NCBI GenBank assembly: GCA_911728455.2
Contig: OU452226.1
Coordinates: forward strand, 10,205,498 to 10,269,497
DNA: 64,000 nucleotides
Direction: 5' to 3'
Source of the DNA: Marthasterias glacialis
Taxonomy: Eukaryota; Echinodermata; Asteroidea; Forcipulatida; Asteriidae
Part shown: piece by piece, positions 1 through 10,990 of the stretch
How positions within the stretch are numbered: position 1 is the first letter of the stretch
Layout: each line of letters starts with the position of its first letter
Position numbers and translations under genes: made by a program
Notes under the pieces: model-generated
Told to the model about the DNA's origin: nothing
Database searches by the model: none
The model's input: the letters and a program-made list of their open reading frames with translations, nothing else

Positions 1-161
1 TCATGATTGCCTTTTCAGTGTTGGTGATTTTTGAAAAAATGGTTTGATAATCTGATGAAGATTTAGCATTGTATCGGTCAAATTGGCATTATCTTTGGTT
101 ACTATTATCATCAGTTTGTGGTCAAAATGCTTTGAAATATGAAATTGCTGTGTTTATGCAG

Positions 162-3004
162 GTTATCCACTTGAAGAGGTTTCAGTTTGTCAATGGTCGT
201 TGGGTCAAATCTCAGAAGATTGTCAAATTCCCCAAGGAGAAATTTGATCCGTCGAATTTCCTGGCCCCTCGTCACCCTGTTGCCTTTAGGAACTTAGTCA
301 TAGGAAGACAGCGACCCCGCAGCGAGATGATGGAGGTGATCGACATTGCGGGGGTAAAGGAAAGAGAGGCGGAAGGGGACACGGACAGTCTGAACTCGCA
401 AGGTGGATTATGCGTGAATGCAATCAAAATGAACGATGAGTCGAGTGGGAAAGATCAGACAAAACATGGAGACAAGAGCTCCTCCGAATGCACGTGTGGC
501 AATGCCCTCGTTAACGGTCAGTCTGATGGCCAAGAACAAACGGTCAGATGCGACGGCGGCGGCGGTGGAGGGAGGAACCCCTGCAGCGGCCGGTCGGGTA
601 AGAGGCCTCATAACCTCATTCTTAAGGATAGCAAGACTCACCCGGAGAGCCGGGAGGAGAATTCGTCGGCAGGAGATGCGGGGATGTCGGAGGAGACTAG
701 GATGGAACGGGAGAAGCTAACGAGGCAGCGGTCATTGTTGAGTCCGAGGATGGATGCTACAGATTCGCACCCGCTGCTGAAGGGAGAAACGGACGAAGAC
801 CGGGATGAGAATGGGCATATGCAACATATGTATGAACTCTATGGTGTCGCTGTAAGTAATTGAGAGGAAAAAAATATAGAATTATTAGTTTTAATCTGAA
901 AGTGTGATTCGTATTACTATTATATTTTTTTTTCCACTGAATTTTGATTACATTTTCACAGGTTGATTTTTGGTTTCTTGAAAACTAAAGGATGGGAATG
1001 AATTCACTCTTCCCAAAAAAATCTATGGTGATGATCTTTGGTAAAATTACACACAAACGTATGCCAGCTTTGGATCACTCTGGGCGTGCAGCCATCTGAT
1101 ACTCCTCATTTGTGTCAGTAGTAAGCGGAACGAAGGAACACTGAACCCTCGTTCATAAGCGACACAGATTATAATCCCATAACCTAGATTACTCTAGTGT
1201 TCTTAAATAACGTCAGTCAGTATAATCTGGGTTGCTGGTGGCAATGCGTGTGACGCAGTGACTTAACAACAGGACAGCCCCAAATCCACTTATCTTGTAC
1301 TTGAAGGGCTCCCTACCTGTCACTGTTCACGCTTTTTGTATAATTACTGCATGTTGATTTTCATTCATTATCTCATTGGATTTCCATTTTCACCCATAGA
1401 TGTTGCTCCACAGGAATCTGATCACTTGTAGCTGTTTAAACCTGTGTCTGTTATTATTGTTATTTTTTACTTATGTGTATTTGCATGTATGCAACTATTC
1501 TTGTTGGTTCAATTAAATCGAGAAATAATGATGATGATCAGACCAATTAATTAACGCAATACCAATGTTCAGATTTATTGTAGTTGTTTTTAGATTTGGG
1601 TTTAAAAGTAGAGTAGGGTCGGTGATATGTTAAAGGTTTGCCTAACTGAGAATCTGAATGTCATGAATCCGTTTTGTTTTCTCTCTTTAAACAGTGTCAT
1701 ACTGGTATTCTTGGAGGTGGTCACTACGTGGCCTATGCGGTCAACCCGAACAAGAAATGGTACTGCTTCAACGACAGCAGCGTCAAGGTAAGAAAGAGTC
1801 TCACTTCATGAGACCCTACAAAGAGGCAGGCCCAAGATTTGTAGTCATGTTTACTACGGCTGTGTCTTTTTATTCTTATTATTATATATTTCTGGTAATG
1901 AAACCAAGGATGCCTCATAAGTGAACTTAATCACTGTAGCTCTCAAGCCTGAGGAAACCTGTAGATAATGGTGCCATGTGAACCAGAAACACCGGGGTAA
2001 ACCCCAATTCATCCACAATAAGTGTTCTGGGTTCTTTTACATGCACTACCCATCTTAGTACAAAGCAATTATAGTAAAAGTTTCTTGCTCAAGGACACAA
2101 GTACCGCGGCAGGGATTCGAACCCACACTCTGCTGCCAACCACACCAGAACTCGAGTCTGGTGATCTTAACCGCTCGGCCACGACACTCTATGCAGAATC
2201 CAAAGCCATGGTTGGGCCAGGATAGAAACAATTGATTCGGCTATGTCTATGGTCGTTGGCTGCACCATTAATATTTCTGTGATCAGCCACTGTGGAATCC
2301 GGCAGTTTGGACGTGGTCGATTTCTATCCTGGCCCAACCATGGCTTTGGTTTCTGAGCCGGCTTAGGCTCCATAAATCTTTTTGAAGCCCTGTACCCCGA
2401 AGTACACATTTTCAAAATATCTTGTTTATGTGACGTGTCGTGGCCGAGTGGTCTAGCGCACCGGATTCAAGCTCTGGTGTTTCTGATCACCAGAGTGTGG
2501 GTTCGAGTCCTGGTCTTGACACTTGTGTCCTTAAGCAAGACACTTAACCATTATTGCTTCATCCTTCGGATGGGACGTAAAGCCGTAGGTCCTGTGTGTT
2601 GTGTAATGCACGTAAAAGAACCCAGTGACACTTATCGCTAAGAGAAGGGGTTTGCCCCGGTGTTTCTGGCAGTGGCTGCTGAATGCGCCGCAGCACCTTG
2701 TAAACCCTTATAAGGTGCTTAAAATGGGTCTCATAATTCAAAAACTTAAAAAAACTGACAATAATCTGTCAGGCGCTGTGTGTTTTGTAGAGCGCCATAT
2801 AAATGCTAAATATTATTATTATTATTGACCCCACAGGAAGTAAAAGAAGAGATTGACATGGACAACGCCTACATGCTGTTCTATGAGCGTAAGGGCCTCG
2901 GCTACGCGGACTTCATACCGGACATAATCGGCAAGGAACCCGACACGACGCCGATCGACGACGACATCGAGGCCGACTACAAGAGGTTCTGCGTGATTCA
3001 ATGA
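162..3004 (+). CDS. USP32: USP32-like ubiquitin carboxyl-terminal hydrolase, last three coding exons (5' partial)
   Basis: Cysteine protease that removes ubiquitin; only the C-terminal part of the catalytic domain is here. Coding exons: 162-851, 1695-1787, 2837-3004 (stop TGA 3002-3004). The first opens after a TTTATGCAG acceptor with VIHLKRFQFVNGRWVKSQKI, a hallmark of the USP catalytic core, followed by about 190 residues of low-complexity Ser/Gly/Glu/Lys insert, as in human USP32. The second carries the active-site histidine in GILGGGHYVAY and the partner Asn/Asp in CFNDSS. The third ends DYKRFCVIQ; a terminal CVIQ is a CAAX prenylation box, matching the prenylated C-terminus known for USP32. 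Splice sites are canonical GT/AG, both introns in phase 0. The catalytic cysteine and the N-terminal EF-hand and DUSP regions must lie upstream of the window. The ATG at 69 is intronic and is not the start. Confidence 0.93.
852..1694 (+). other. USP32 intron, no recognised content
   Basis: Intron between the first and second USP32 exons seen here, starting GTAAGT and ending AACAG. I see no coding sequence or clear repeat in it. A stretch near 1110-1140 contains GCGGAACGAA, which loosely recalls the arms of the palindrome at 19313. Confidence 0.7.
1979..2190 (-). mobile_element. tRNA-derived SINE, antisense copy, truncated
   Basis: Read on the minus strand it starts with a tRNA-like head (complement of CTCGGCCACGACAC) and a B box (complement of GGGATTCGAACCC), then the shared SINE body with the CTTGAGCAAGAAACTT-type stretch. 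The body matches the better copy at 2434-2826 in opposite orientation but is shorter and diverged. It lies in the last intron of USP32. Confidence 0.75.
2200..2349. repeat. Inverted repeat with perfect 29 bp arms
   Basis: Arms 2200-2228 and 2321-2349 are exact reverse complements (core AAGCCATGGTTGGGCCAGGA) with a 92 bp spacer. The flank after 2350 (TTTGAAGCCCTGTA) recurs at about 47508 inside a similar inverted repeat at 47445-47575, so this is probably one family of short non-coding transposon. It sits between two SINEs in USP32's last intron. Confidence 0.75.
2434..2826 (+). mobile_element. tRNA-Leu-derived SINE, near full length
   Basis: The head reads as a tRNA-Leu relic: A box TGGCCGAGTGG at 2441-2451, an anticodon-loop-like TTCAAGC, and B box GGTTCGAGTCC at 2500-2510 (internal RNA polymerase III promoter). 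A roughly 280 bp body follows, ending in GAGCGCCATATAAATGCTAA and an (ATT)n tail. The same body is found in reverse at 30168-30606. The tail stops about 10 bp before the acceptor of the last USP32 exon. Confidence 0.88.
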
Positions 3005-3146
3005 CTAATTGAGCGAGGCAGACTGGGCACAGTGGTTGGATCGTGGTTACTATGGTTATGGATGACGGCGAGGTACGGGCTCAATGCCTGCAGCGCTGCC
3101 ATCAAACGTTGATGGGTATTCTTTCTCCATAAAACATTCCTGTACA

Positions 3147-3152
3147 AATAAA
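3147..3152 (+). promoter_or_regulatory. Polyadenylation signal AATAAA, candidate for USP32
   Basis: Canonical AATAAA 143 bp downstream of the USP32 stop codon. It is the nearest candidate; others occur further downstream (for example 13142-13147), so the true 3' end is not settled. Confidence 0.5.
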
Positions 3153-3394
3153 ACGAAAATGCATGATGTACTTAAACTATTTCTGATGCTACATTCCTAA
3201 ATTGAAATTAGTTGGACTGATGTTCTCCTTTATAACTTTCTCGGCCCAGTTTCAAGAAATAGAATTTTTTTAAACAAAAATGATGAATAGCGAATGTTGG
3301 CTTTTTTCATGGCTGAAATTTCAAGAGAAGTTCTATTTTCACACTGGATGAAGAGGTATCTGTTTTTATTCTCACACCGACTGGGTAGAAAAAC

Positions 3395-3590
3395 CTATTT
3401 ATAGAGCTGCTTAACCACAAAAGGTAACTAAGCACAAAACATTTGTTTGCCTACCAGAATAAGGTTACCAGCTAAAATACAGTACCATGTCACATGTACC
3501 ATTTGTGACTGGTGTCCAGCTTATTTTGCTTAGCAGAATTTCTTTAAGCACTTTTATCTGCTTTAAGCAGCTCAATGAAATTGTGTCCTG
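3395..3590. mobile_element. Family A palindromic element
   Basis: About 195 bp, running from an ATAGAGCTGCTTAA end to a TTAAGCAGCTCAATGAAATT end, with the internal landmarks of the family: AAGGTTACCAG, CCATGTCACATGTACC, GTGACTGGT. The two ends are inverted repeats. Best copies for comparison are 32374-32576, 33312-33510 and 55912-56105. Confidence 0.75.
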
Positions 3591-4340
3591 CTTCGTACCA
3601 AAAAAAAAATAAAAACTTGAAATTTACGATTACAGACAACCATTTAATAACATTTCTACTGTATGGAATTCTTTACATAATGCAGGTTTATTAAGATTTA
3701 AAACTGATGTGATATTTAAAGAAAATCAAATGTTAACTTTCTCAGTAAAATTTCTGCAGAGCTTGATTTCCCTGAAGATATTCTACAATTGTATGTTTGC
3801 CCGCCCCAAATCTGTCGTGAGTGCCTGTGGATTTTTTAAATTAGAGCTTGGTGTCGACAAAATATTTTGGTTTTGGAGGGTTTTTTTATTGGGAAAATCT
3901 TTTGAGAAATCCACAGTATATCTTCCCACGAAGAGTATTTATCTCTCTCTCCGCATAAAAAAAAAAACTAACAAACTATTTTTTGGTAATCTGTCTCAAT
4001 TTAGATTTGTGTGTGAGGAACGTCTTTATAATTTCTGCAGAAAAACAAGTACTTAATGTTAATATTGCATGACTATGAGAAAAACAAGTAATGTTGTAAA
4101 CCCACAATCCTTATACAGGCTATGATTTTTCTTTATAATTTACATGTGCTGTGATGGGGCTGGTTTTGTAAAACTAATTCTGATAACAAATTCTCATGGG
4201 GGGCAGGGAGCCACAGGGAATAAGTTGGCGGCAATATTGATTATTCCAGAAAAGGTTGATGGTACGTTCACCTAGGGAAGATTGCCACTTCTGTACATGA
4301 CCTAAATGTTATACTGATTGAGTTTATTCAGATTAATGTC

Positions 4341-4517
4341 AATAGACCTTATTATGCACATGGCGTCATTTGAGTTGGGTTCCTTCGGCTAGAGGTTTAA
4401 AGAAGGTTGCTGATTGGCCCATCCTGTGTGCTGGGCATACATAGATATGTGTTTTCCATTGTTGCATCATTGTTTTACCTCTGTAATGTGGCGGCGTGAT
4501 GACGTCAATGCATAATG
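4341..4517. mobile_element. Family D element (GACCTTAT...TGACGTCA ends)
   Basis: Starts ATAGACCTTATTATGCACAT and ends GATGACGTCAATGCATAAT, inverted copies of one another around about 140 bp of shared interior (CATTTGAGT, TTGTTTTACCTCT, GGCGGCGTGATGACGTCAAT). The closest relative is at 19620-19791. Confidence 0.75.
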
Positions 4518-4959
4518 AGGTCTAATCACGACAACAGAATCTGTGAGACACATTTGTGCATGCAGTATGAACAGTGTTGTGGTTCTCTTCATTTTAATAA
4601 TGTGTAGGATCCTTATGTAATATCCAGTGGGGACAACCTGATAAAGTTAGTTGACATTGCAGTTTATCTGTTTGGATAAAACCCATTCATGGTTAGTCTG
4701 AGCATTGTGTACTTTGCTCTGCGTGGTTTATGTTCTGGGATTTTTCAGTTAGGATAAGTGGACTATCAGAGGGCTATTACTGAATGATAGGAGTGTAATT
4801 TCATCAATTCAATTCATTACATTTTCTTTGCAGTTAATTCTTGTTAGTGATGCCTACAGAAGAAAGGGGAAAGAAAACTTTTCACTGTTTTTTTCCCCAG
4901 TATTTACTACATCATAAGGTTCTTCAGATTGGACTAAGTGATGCCCCCGGGTCAAAGTT

Positions 4960-5098
4960 CATGGAGTTGCTTAGCACACAAACTTGGTGTGAAGAAAACG
5001 ATTAAAACCAGTCACAAGCACACCTTAAGCTTATCAAAACTGGTCCCCAGCACATGTTTTTCGCTAAGCAAAAATGTAATTGTTCAGCATGTTTTCTT
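4960..5098. mobile_element. Family A element, degenerate
   Basis: Weak match to family A: TTGCTTAGCACA, ACCAGTCACAA, TTTTCGCTAAGCAAAAATG. Ends are eroded. Confidence 0.45.
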
Positions 5099-5323
5099 TT
5101 TTTCTTGTTTGACCTGATGTACCGATCATCATTATTGAGAAAGCAAAACTTTGATATAGTCAAACAGATCATGCAGAGTGTATGTAAATTGATGTCTTTG
5201 CTGGTTCTGCCTACTCAAGTGCTGTTTTAAAAAGTCTTTCATTTCTCAAATTTTCCTAGTCACTTTCTAAATTTATTGAACAAAAAACAAGTCTAACAAA
5301 TCAAACATTTCTCACTTATCCAG

Positions 5324-5760
5324 ATGGATACTAGAGTTTTTGTGAAATTCACAATATGGATTCTAGATTTTTTTGTGAAATTCACAACATGGATTCTAAA
5401 GTTTATGCGAAATTCAACAATATGGATTCTTTAGGGGTTTTTTGTGAAATTCACAATATGAATTCCAGAGTTGTTTTTTGTGAAATTCACAATATGGATT
5501 CTAGTGTTTTTTTGTGAAATTCACAATATGGATTCTAGAGGGTTTTTTGTGAAATTCACAATATGGATTCTAGAGGGTTTTTTGGGAAATTCACAATATG
5601 GATTCTAGAGGGTTTTTTGGGAAATTCACAATATGGATTCTAGAGGGTTTTTTGGGAAATTCACAATATGGATTCTGGAGGGTTTTTTGGGAAATTCACA
5701 ATATGGATTCTAGAGGGTTTTTTGGGGTGAAATTCACAATATGGATTCTAGAGGTTTTTA
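5324..5760. repeat. Minisatellite, about 13 units of 32-36 bp
   Basis: Head-to-tail units built on ATGGATTCTAGAGGGTTTTT followed by TGTGAAATTCACAAT. Early units are diverged; those from about 5490 onward are nearly identical, with TGTGAAATT replaced by TGGGAAATT in a homogeneous block. The last unit is partial. The GTGAAATTCAC core is itself palindromic. Non-coding. Confidence 0.95.
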
Positions 5761-6131
5761 TTTAAGTTTCTTTATTGACAAGTTTAAGAATGGTAACCAT
5801 GATTTAAAAATCACTGTAAATGCTCGGTTTGTCTCGCAGTAGCAATGTTTGTAAATAATAATCAAGAAATCAAGTGTACAGTTCTAGATGCTATGATATT
5901 TTGGTTTTGCTTTTAAATGATTTTATATCTCAGTGAACGTTGAATGTGCCCCACAGATCACTGCAAATGACTAAAATTGCAAAATGTCTTTCTGTAAGGA
6001 AGATAACAGTTCTTAGACACTGTCATATTAGTTCACTCTATTTAGAAAGGAAAAAAGTACTGAAGCACGATTTTAACACATGGCCTCAGACCGACCAAAA
6101 TGGACACTGTCTGTCCTTAGTTGATCAGGGG

Positions 6132-6257
6132 AGGATTTCACAAAACTCGTCCTAACTTAGGACGAGTCCTAACGTGTGACTAGTCCAATAAGTTAGGACA
6201 AGTTACTCGTCCTAACTCGAGATAAGACTAGTCCTAGCGCTTTGTGAAATCCACACC
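6132..6257. mobile_element. Family C palindromic element
   Basis: About 125 bp, from GGATTTCACAAAACTCGTCC to TTTGTGAAATCCACACC, with ACTAGTCCTAAC motifs repeated in both orientations inside. It matches 10086-10197. The whole element can fold on itself. Confidence 0.8.
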
Positions 6258-6660
6258 AGGGTTCGATTTCACAAAGGCGAAGATTGTTCTTAAGATGTGT
6301 ATTGATCCCAATGGGCCACATTTTTGACAGCCAGAGGGCACAATACTAATTCCATTTTGAAAGTACAAAAACATTTCAAAACATCAAAAATACAGATTTT
6401 CCAAACAACTTTCTTACACTGGTTATATATTGTAAAACTGTCAATAACAAAACAACTCAAAAGGTTTTATATTAACTGCTTTATTAGAAGTCTAATTGCA
6501 TCTGGTGTATCACACTGTTTCAGTGGTTTGACCCCCAATATACCCTAAAGGGCGCCCTCTTGCAGTAAAAATATAAGGCATATTGCTGAGCAAAATGTTA
6601 TTCTTGGTACTGGCAATGTTGACAACTCATCTCAACTTGGTGCTTTGTGAAATCTAGCCA
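6258..6660. repeat. Possible larger element with GATTTCACAAAG ends
   Basis: Begins TTCGATTTCACAAAGGCG directly after the family C copy and ends near GGTGCTTTGTGAAATCTAG, an inverted match of about 14 bp. The interior is AT-rich and non-coding. It may be one element about 400 bp long or a chance pairing of two family C-type ends. Confidence 0.35.
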
Positions 6661-6850
6661 AGGCCAGAGTGAAGCTGGTGAACATAACAATTTGCTAAGC
6701 ACAGAAGAATCCTGCTCATCAAAAATGTGTTACCAGCTACAATAGTGTGTAGTGTAATGTACCTTATCTGTGACTGGTTCCCTGCAAATTTGTGCATAGC
6801 AAATATATTTGATAAAGCAATATCTAACAGCTTCCTAAAATTGGTTGTAA
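6655..6850. mobile_element. Family A element, degenerate
   Basis: Carries AATTTGCTAAGCACA, TGTTACCAGCTA, CTGTGACTGGTTCCCTGC and a final AAGCAATAT, in family A order, but the terminal GGGCCCAA ends are gone. Confidence 0.55.
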
Positions 6851-8764
6851 TGCACAACTATGCACTATGCATAAATACCGCATACGGCATGTGGGAGTTG
6901 TATCAAATACCTTTGCATGATTGGTCAGGAACCACTTGGCTGTGTAGAAAAGTTAGAACGCTGGGCGCAGCTCAAAGGCAAAACCCAAGTTGCTCGTAAA
7001 GATTGTATCTGGAACTATCTGTTGTAAATCAGCAGTCCAAGGTTGAAATCCTGCTTCAGTATGATTTAGTTTAGAGTTAACTATTACTAAAGAGGAATCA
7101 CCAATAATCACCCATTACCTACTCAGTTTTCCTTGTACATTAATTGATATATTTTTGATTTTATATGAAAGAAAATTGCTGCTTTTATTCAATGTAAGAA
7201 TGGTACTATTATGTGTGCATTTTTGTTTTCAAATACATTTTTATTTTTAGCTGTTGATTGAACGTGATGAGGTTCAAAATTTTAGTTATATGCTTCTTGA
7301 AGTCAATATTGGTGTACAGATCAAGAAGGTCTGAAGATGTTGCCGAGGCAAATATCGATCAAAATGCTCACCTACAAAAGAAAACACTACCAAATATCTC
7401 AAGTATCAAATATCTCACCCTCTTTGTTTGATTTGCTTTGTGTAGACCCCCTTGAATTGACGTCATGCGGGGCTTTTGTCAACCCATGGCGCCATTTTTG
7501 AGAGTCGAATTTTATGTAAAGATGCGGTGCATGTCGCATGCGTGTCGGCTAACATGCACTCTGCACAGTAACACGCGGGGAATCTGGCTCCCCGAAAATG
7601 GTACAACCAAGATTTATCTTGGGTGACGACATCGGGTGAATTGGGTCAGTACAAAACTTCTGCTATAGAGAGGCTGCGTGACCCCTGGGGGAAAAAATTC
7701 ATTTCGCAGCCGTGTTGGGTCCAGCCATGCACAAACTCAATGGCTGACGCGTTGTCTGCTGAATGATTTCCAGCGTCTGTTTTATGCACACAGCATTTGA
7801 AAAAAGGTCTCGGGTGACGTCACGTGAAACCTCGCTGTTTATTAAGATTTTCTCACTCCATGATGGTGCTCACTCTTACCATAGAGGTGCTCCTACGAAG
7901 TCCAACAATGACGGTCCCCCTTAACACCCAAACTGTGGTCTGTGTTTATGCCTAGCCAGCCCCAAGCCAAACATGATTGGTGTTGTCATCCCTACCCCTA
8001 AACTACAGGAGGGTTGAGTTTAATAGGGTCAGGTGAAATTTTGTGAGTGTGTGTCCAATGTTTGTGTTCGCTGTGTCCGTGTATTCTATGAAGAGGACAG
8101 AATTAAACCGAGAAGATCTCTTGAGCTTAGCATCTTTAACCTCACCCTAACTCAATAGTGTCTTTGGGCTGATGAACCCTGCAAAATACTCCACTGTGTA
8201 GCAAGTCAACACCAAAATGTTTGTGACATTCTATAACGATCTTTCCACACAGTAACCAGGTTCAGTTATTACAGTAACACCTTTTCTGACACCACAAACC
8301 TGCACATCATGATTTAAACACAAAAGGCATTCTGCCTTTTTGAAGAAGTCGAATCCATCTGCAGACCATCATTTTTTGCAGAAATGTAAAACATCCACAA
8401 ATGGTTTGTTTGCTATTCTTACACTCGCCAATGTAGTATGTATTTATTAGTATATTTATGCTGGTTGAATTTCAGTCAGATAATTGCAGATGTTTTTAAA
8501 TGTTTACCAAAAAAAGTTTAAAAAAGAAAAGACATCAGGGGAAAATTATTGAAATGATCGGCTGTTTTTATTATCATTTTAGTTATAAGCAACTGTGTAC
8601 GGGTTCATTTTATGAATCGTTAACAATTGCATTGGAAGTAACAAGTAAAATAAAGTTACAAGTAATATACGTATACATGTAAAATCTAAAAATGCACAGA
8701 TCCTGTATATTTGCTTTAATTTATGTTGACTCAGTTGTAAATTTTCTTTAAAAATTACGTTGGC

Positions 8765-8945
8765 CTGATTTCCTAAAACCTGTAAGCAAATTGAATTTTG
8801 CTTAGCAAAAAACAAGAGGTTACCAGCCAGATTCTGCCTTGATTTGCCTTGTGTGTGACTGGTTCCCCCACACTTATTATTTTATCAGCAAAGGAATCTG
8901 CTAAGCAATATTTTCTGCCAATCAAGTTTGATGAAATGAGACCAT
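8765..8945. mobile_element. Family A element, degenerate
   Basis: Family A landmarks in order: TTTGCTTAGCAAAA, GGTTACCAGCC, TGTGTGACTGGTTCCC, TGCTAAGCAATATTTTCTGC, then GATGAAATGAG in place of the usual TATGAAATTGGG end. Confidence 0.6.
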
Positions 8946-8946
8946 C

Positions 8947-9051
8947 AGGCTGTGTCTGAATAAGTGGCTGCGGCTTGATCGTCATAGGATGCCCATAGCA
9001 ACAGCCTTAGTGACAGCCGCAGACGTAGCCGCTAATTCAGACACGGCCTAT
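8947..9051. mobile_element. Family B palindromic element, compact copy
   Basis: About 105 bp: AGGCTGTGTCTGAATAAGTG on the left and CTAATTCAGACACGGCCTA on the right are inverted repeats; the interior is rich in GCCGCAG/CTGCGGC. Related to the clusters at 10775-10990, 12293-12745 and 42115-42595. Confidence 0.8.
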
Positions 9052-9542
9052 GCTAATGCATATCTCTGATTCGCTTTTGAAAAGCGCTGAAAGCGGGTAT
9101 TGCCACAAAAAGTTTTAGAAAACCATGACTTTCTCCCTGTTCATAACTGCTTGATATTGTGCACCCAAGGTATGATTGATAACTTGGAAGGCACTTTTTC
9201 AGGGGAATTAAAATCTGCCACAACATTGATTTTGAGGGAAAATCACAACTTCTCAACTCTTTGAATTTATCAAACTGGAACTCATTTTCTGTCAGGTATC
9301 GTAAGGTTTTTACTAGTGATATATTTTAAGAGCGTTGGTCCTCTGTTTTCTTGAATGTGAATGTGTGTTTTGAAGTATATTGGTCATAAAAATTAACCAA
9401 GTGTTTTGAATATTTTTTTTACAAGGAATCAAAATGATTATAATATATTTATGTATAATGTAAAATAAACAGTGATACTAGCGAAATATGTAAAGCATTT
9501 GTAAGCGAATATTAAACACATATTAAATGTTTATGAGTGCAA

Positions 9543-9650
9543 TGGAGTGAATATTTTCGGGAGTTGAAAGATGGAATATTCCATTCAATGAGGTGAAGCC
9601 GAGTTGAATGGAACACTCCATCTTTCAATGAATGAAAATTTTCTCTCCAC
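9543..9650. repeat. Palindrome H (TTGAAAGATGGAAT arms)
   Basis: GAGTTGAAAGATGGAATATT on the left pairs with ACACTCCATCTTTCAATG on the right across a short spacer (CAATGAGGTGAAGCCGAGTTG); outer arms extend through GCAATGGAGTGAA / TCTCTCCACTGCA. Typical of a small non-autonomous DNA transposon. Confidence 0.7.
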
Positions 9651-10085
9651 TGCACGAGTGCAAAACATTCGTTGGTTGTTTTTAATATGACATCCAAGTA
9701 GATCGTTGTCATTTGGAGGAAAAAAAACTAGCAACAAAATGTACAAGATTGTGTTCTGGCATCCACCAAGGCGTATTGTACTGCTTTGTAAATGTATAAC
9801 GCAGACACACGTTTGGTGTGGTCTAGCGTGCAATAGTTAAAAGGGACGGGACAAAAATGCACGGATAAAAGTACCAAAGTGCACGGTCTATGACGTAGGC
9901 TGTGTAGTGGTTTGAATAATGAATGCCGTGTGGTCAACAATCCTCCAATCAAATGACAAGGATCTACGTGGGTGTTGTAAGAATGCTGATTGGAGATTGA
10001 TTGTTTGGCCAATGTTGTGCCTGAAAATGGCCATAATGGACAACATTCTGAACACTTGTGTTTTGAACGTAAATAATGTCCCAGA

Positions 10086-10197
10086 GGTGGATTTCACAAA
10101 ACTAGTCCTAACTTATGCAAAGTCCTATAAGTTAGGACTAGTTACTGGTCCTAACTCGAGATAAGACTAGTCCTAGCGCTTTGTGCAATCCACACCT
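10086..10197. mobile_element. Family C palindromic element
   Basis: GGTGGATTTCACAAAACTAG at the left and GCGCTTTGTGCAATCCACACC at the right are inverted repeats; the interior shares TAGTCCTAACTTA and CTCGAGATAAGACTAGTCC with 6132-6257. It is followed at once by TGGTAAGTCTGCTGCCACC, one arm of the inverted repeat found complete at 21495-21600. Confidence 0.8.
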
Positions 10198-10774
10198 GGT
10201 AAGTCTGCTGCCACCTTGCGCTCCAAAGTCACCCACAGTGAAATACACACCTGGTGTTTTGTCCCAGACGTGCAAAAAAGATGGATGAAACATCTACTTT
10301 CAGGCTGTTGTCCATAATGAAATTATTTCAGACAAAAAAATCAGTTCACTGTGTACTGTGTAAAAGGACAGAGTAATCGTGGAAAATGTATAGCAATGTA
10401 TATGATATAATGTACATATAGTGTAGTGAGTTTAATACGTACATCCAATACTGTACAAAATATGGACTGTTGTGAAGTGCATACCCCATTGCCAGAAATC
10501 GTTTGAATAATTCAGTTTAAAATAATCAGGAATTTCTTCTCTTTTCCTAGGGTGTGGGATTGGCTTAATGAATATGCATTTTATACCCTTCCGCAATATA
10601 CATTATATCCATAGACCTTGGCCATGGGGTAGCCATCTTTTGTTTCGTTCATTACAAGTAATGTAACCAAATCGAGGCTGCAAGGGGAAAAAAGTTGTAT
10701 TAGTGGAACAAGACCATGTGCTCATGAGTGTTTCTGCATTGTAGGGTACTAGACAAAGATGGTGGCAGCTTGGT

Positions 10775-10990
10775 AAAGGTCAAGCGCCATTCTCAAGCCA
10801 TGTCCCAATCAAGCAAATTTGCCTATGGCTGTTGGCTACCATAGCCACTGCCGGACATGACCTTTGGATTGTGTCCGAATTAATGGCATTGGCAGTGGTT
10901 TTGGCCAGATTTCTGAAAAGGCGTATTCTTTAACAGTGTCACTGCAGCCAACAGCCACAGCCGAAGTCGCTTGATTCAGACGCGGACTTA
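10775..10990. mobile_element. Family B elements, two abutting copies
   Basis: Repeated CAAGCCATGTCCCAATCAAG, GGCTGTTGGCTAC, TTGTGTCCGAATTAATGG and CGAAGTCGCTTGATTCAGAC blocks in alternating orientation suggest two related palindromic copies, or one inserted in another. Confidence 0.6.

Noticed and set aside
69-161. Open frame upstream of the USP32 exon with an ATG at 69
   Set aside because: It precedes a clear acceptor (TTTATGCAG at 161), and its residues show no USP similarity; it is intron read in frame.
2434-2520. Functional tRNA-Leu gene
   Set aside because: A and B boxes are present but the acceptor stem does not pair, and the sequence continues into a SINE body with an ATT tail.
3709-4056. 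115-codon frame
   Set aside because: AT-driven composition, no domain, no splice or Kozak support.
5324-5760. CRISPR-like array
   Set aside because: Units are contiguous without unique spacers, and the DNA is animal nuclear.
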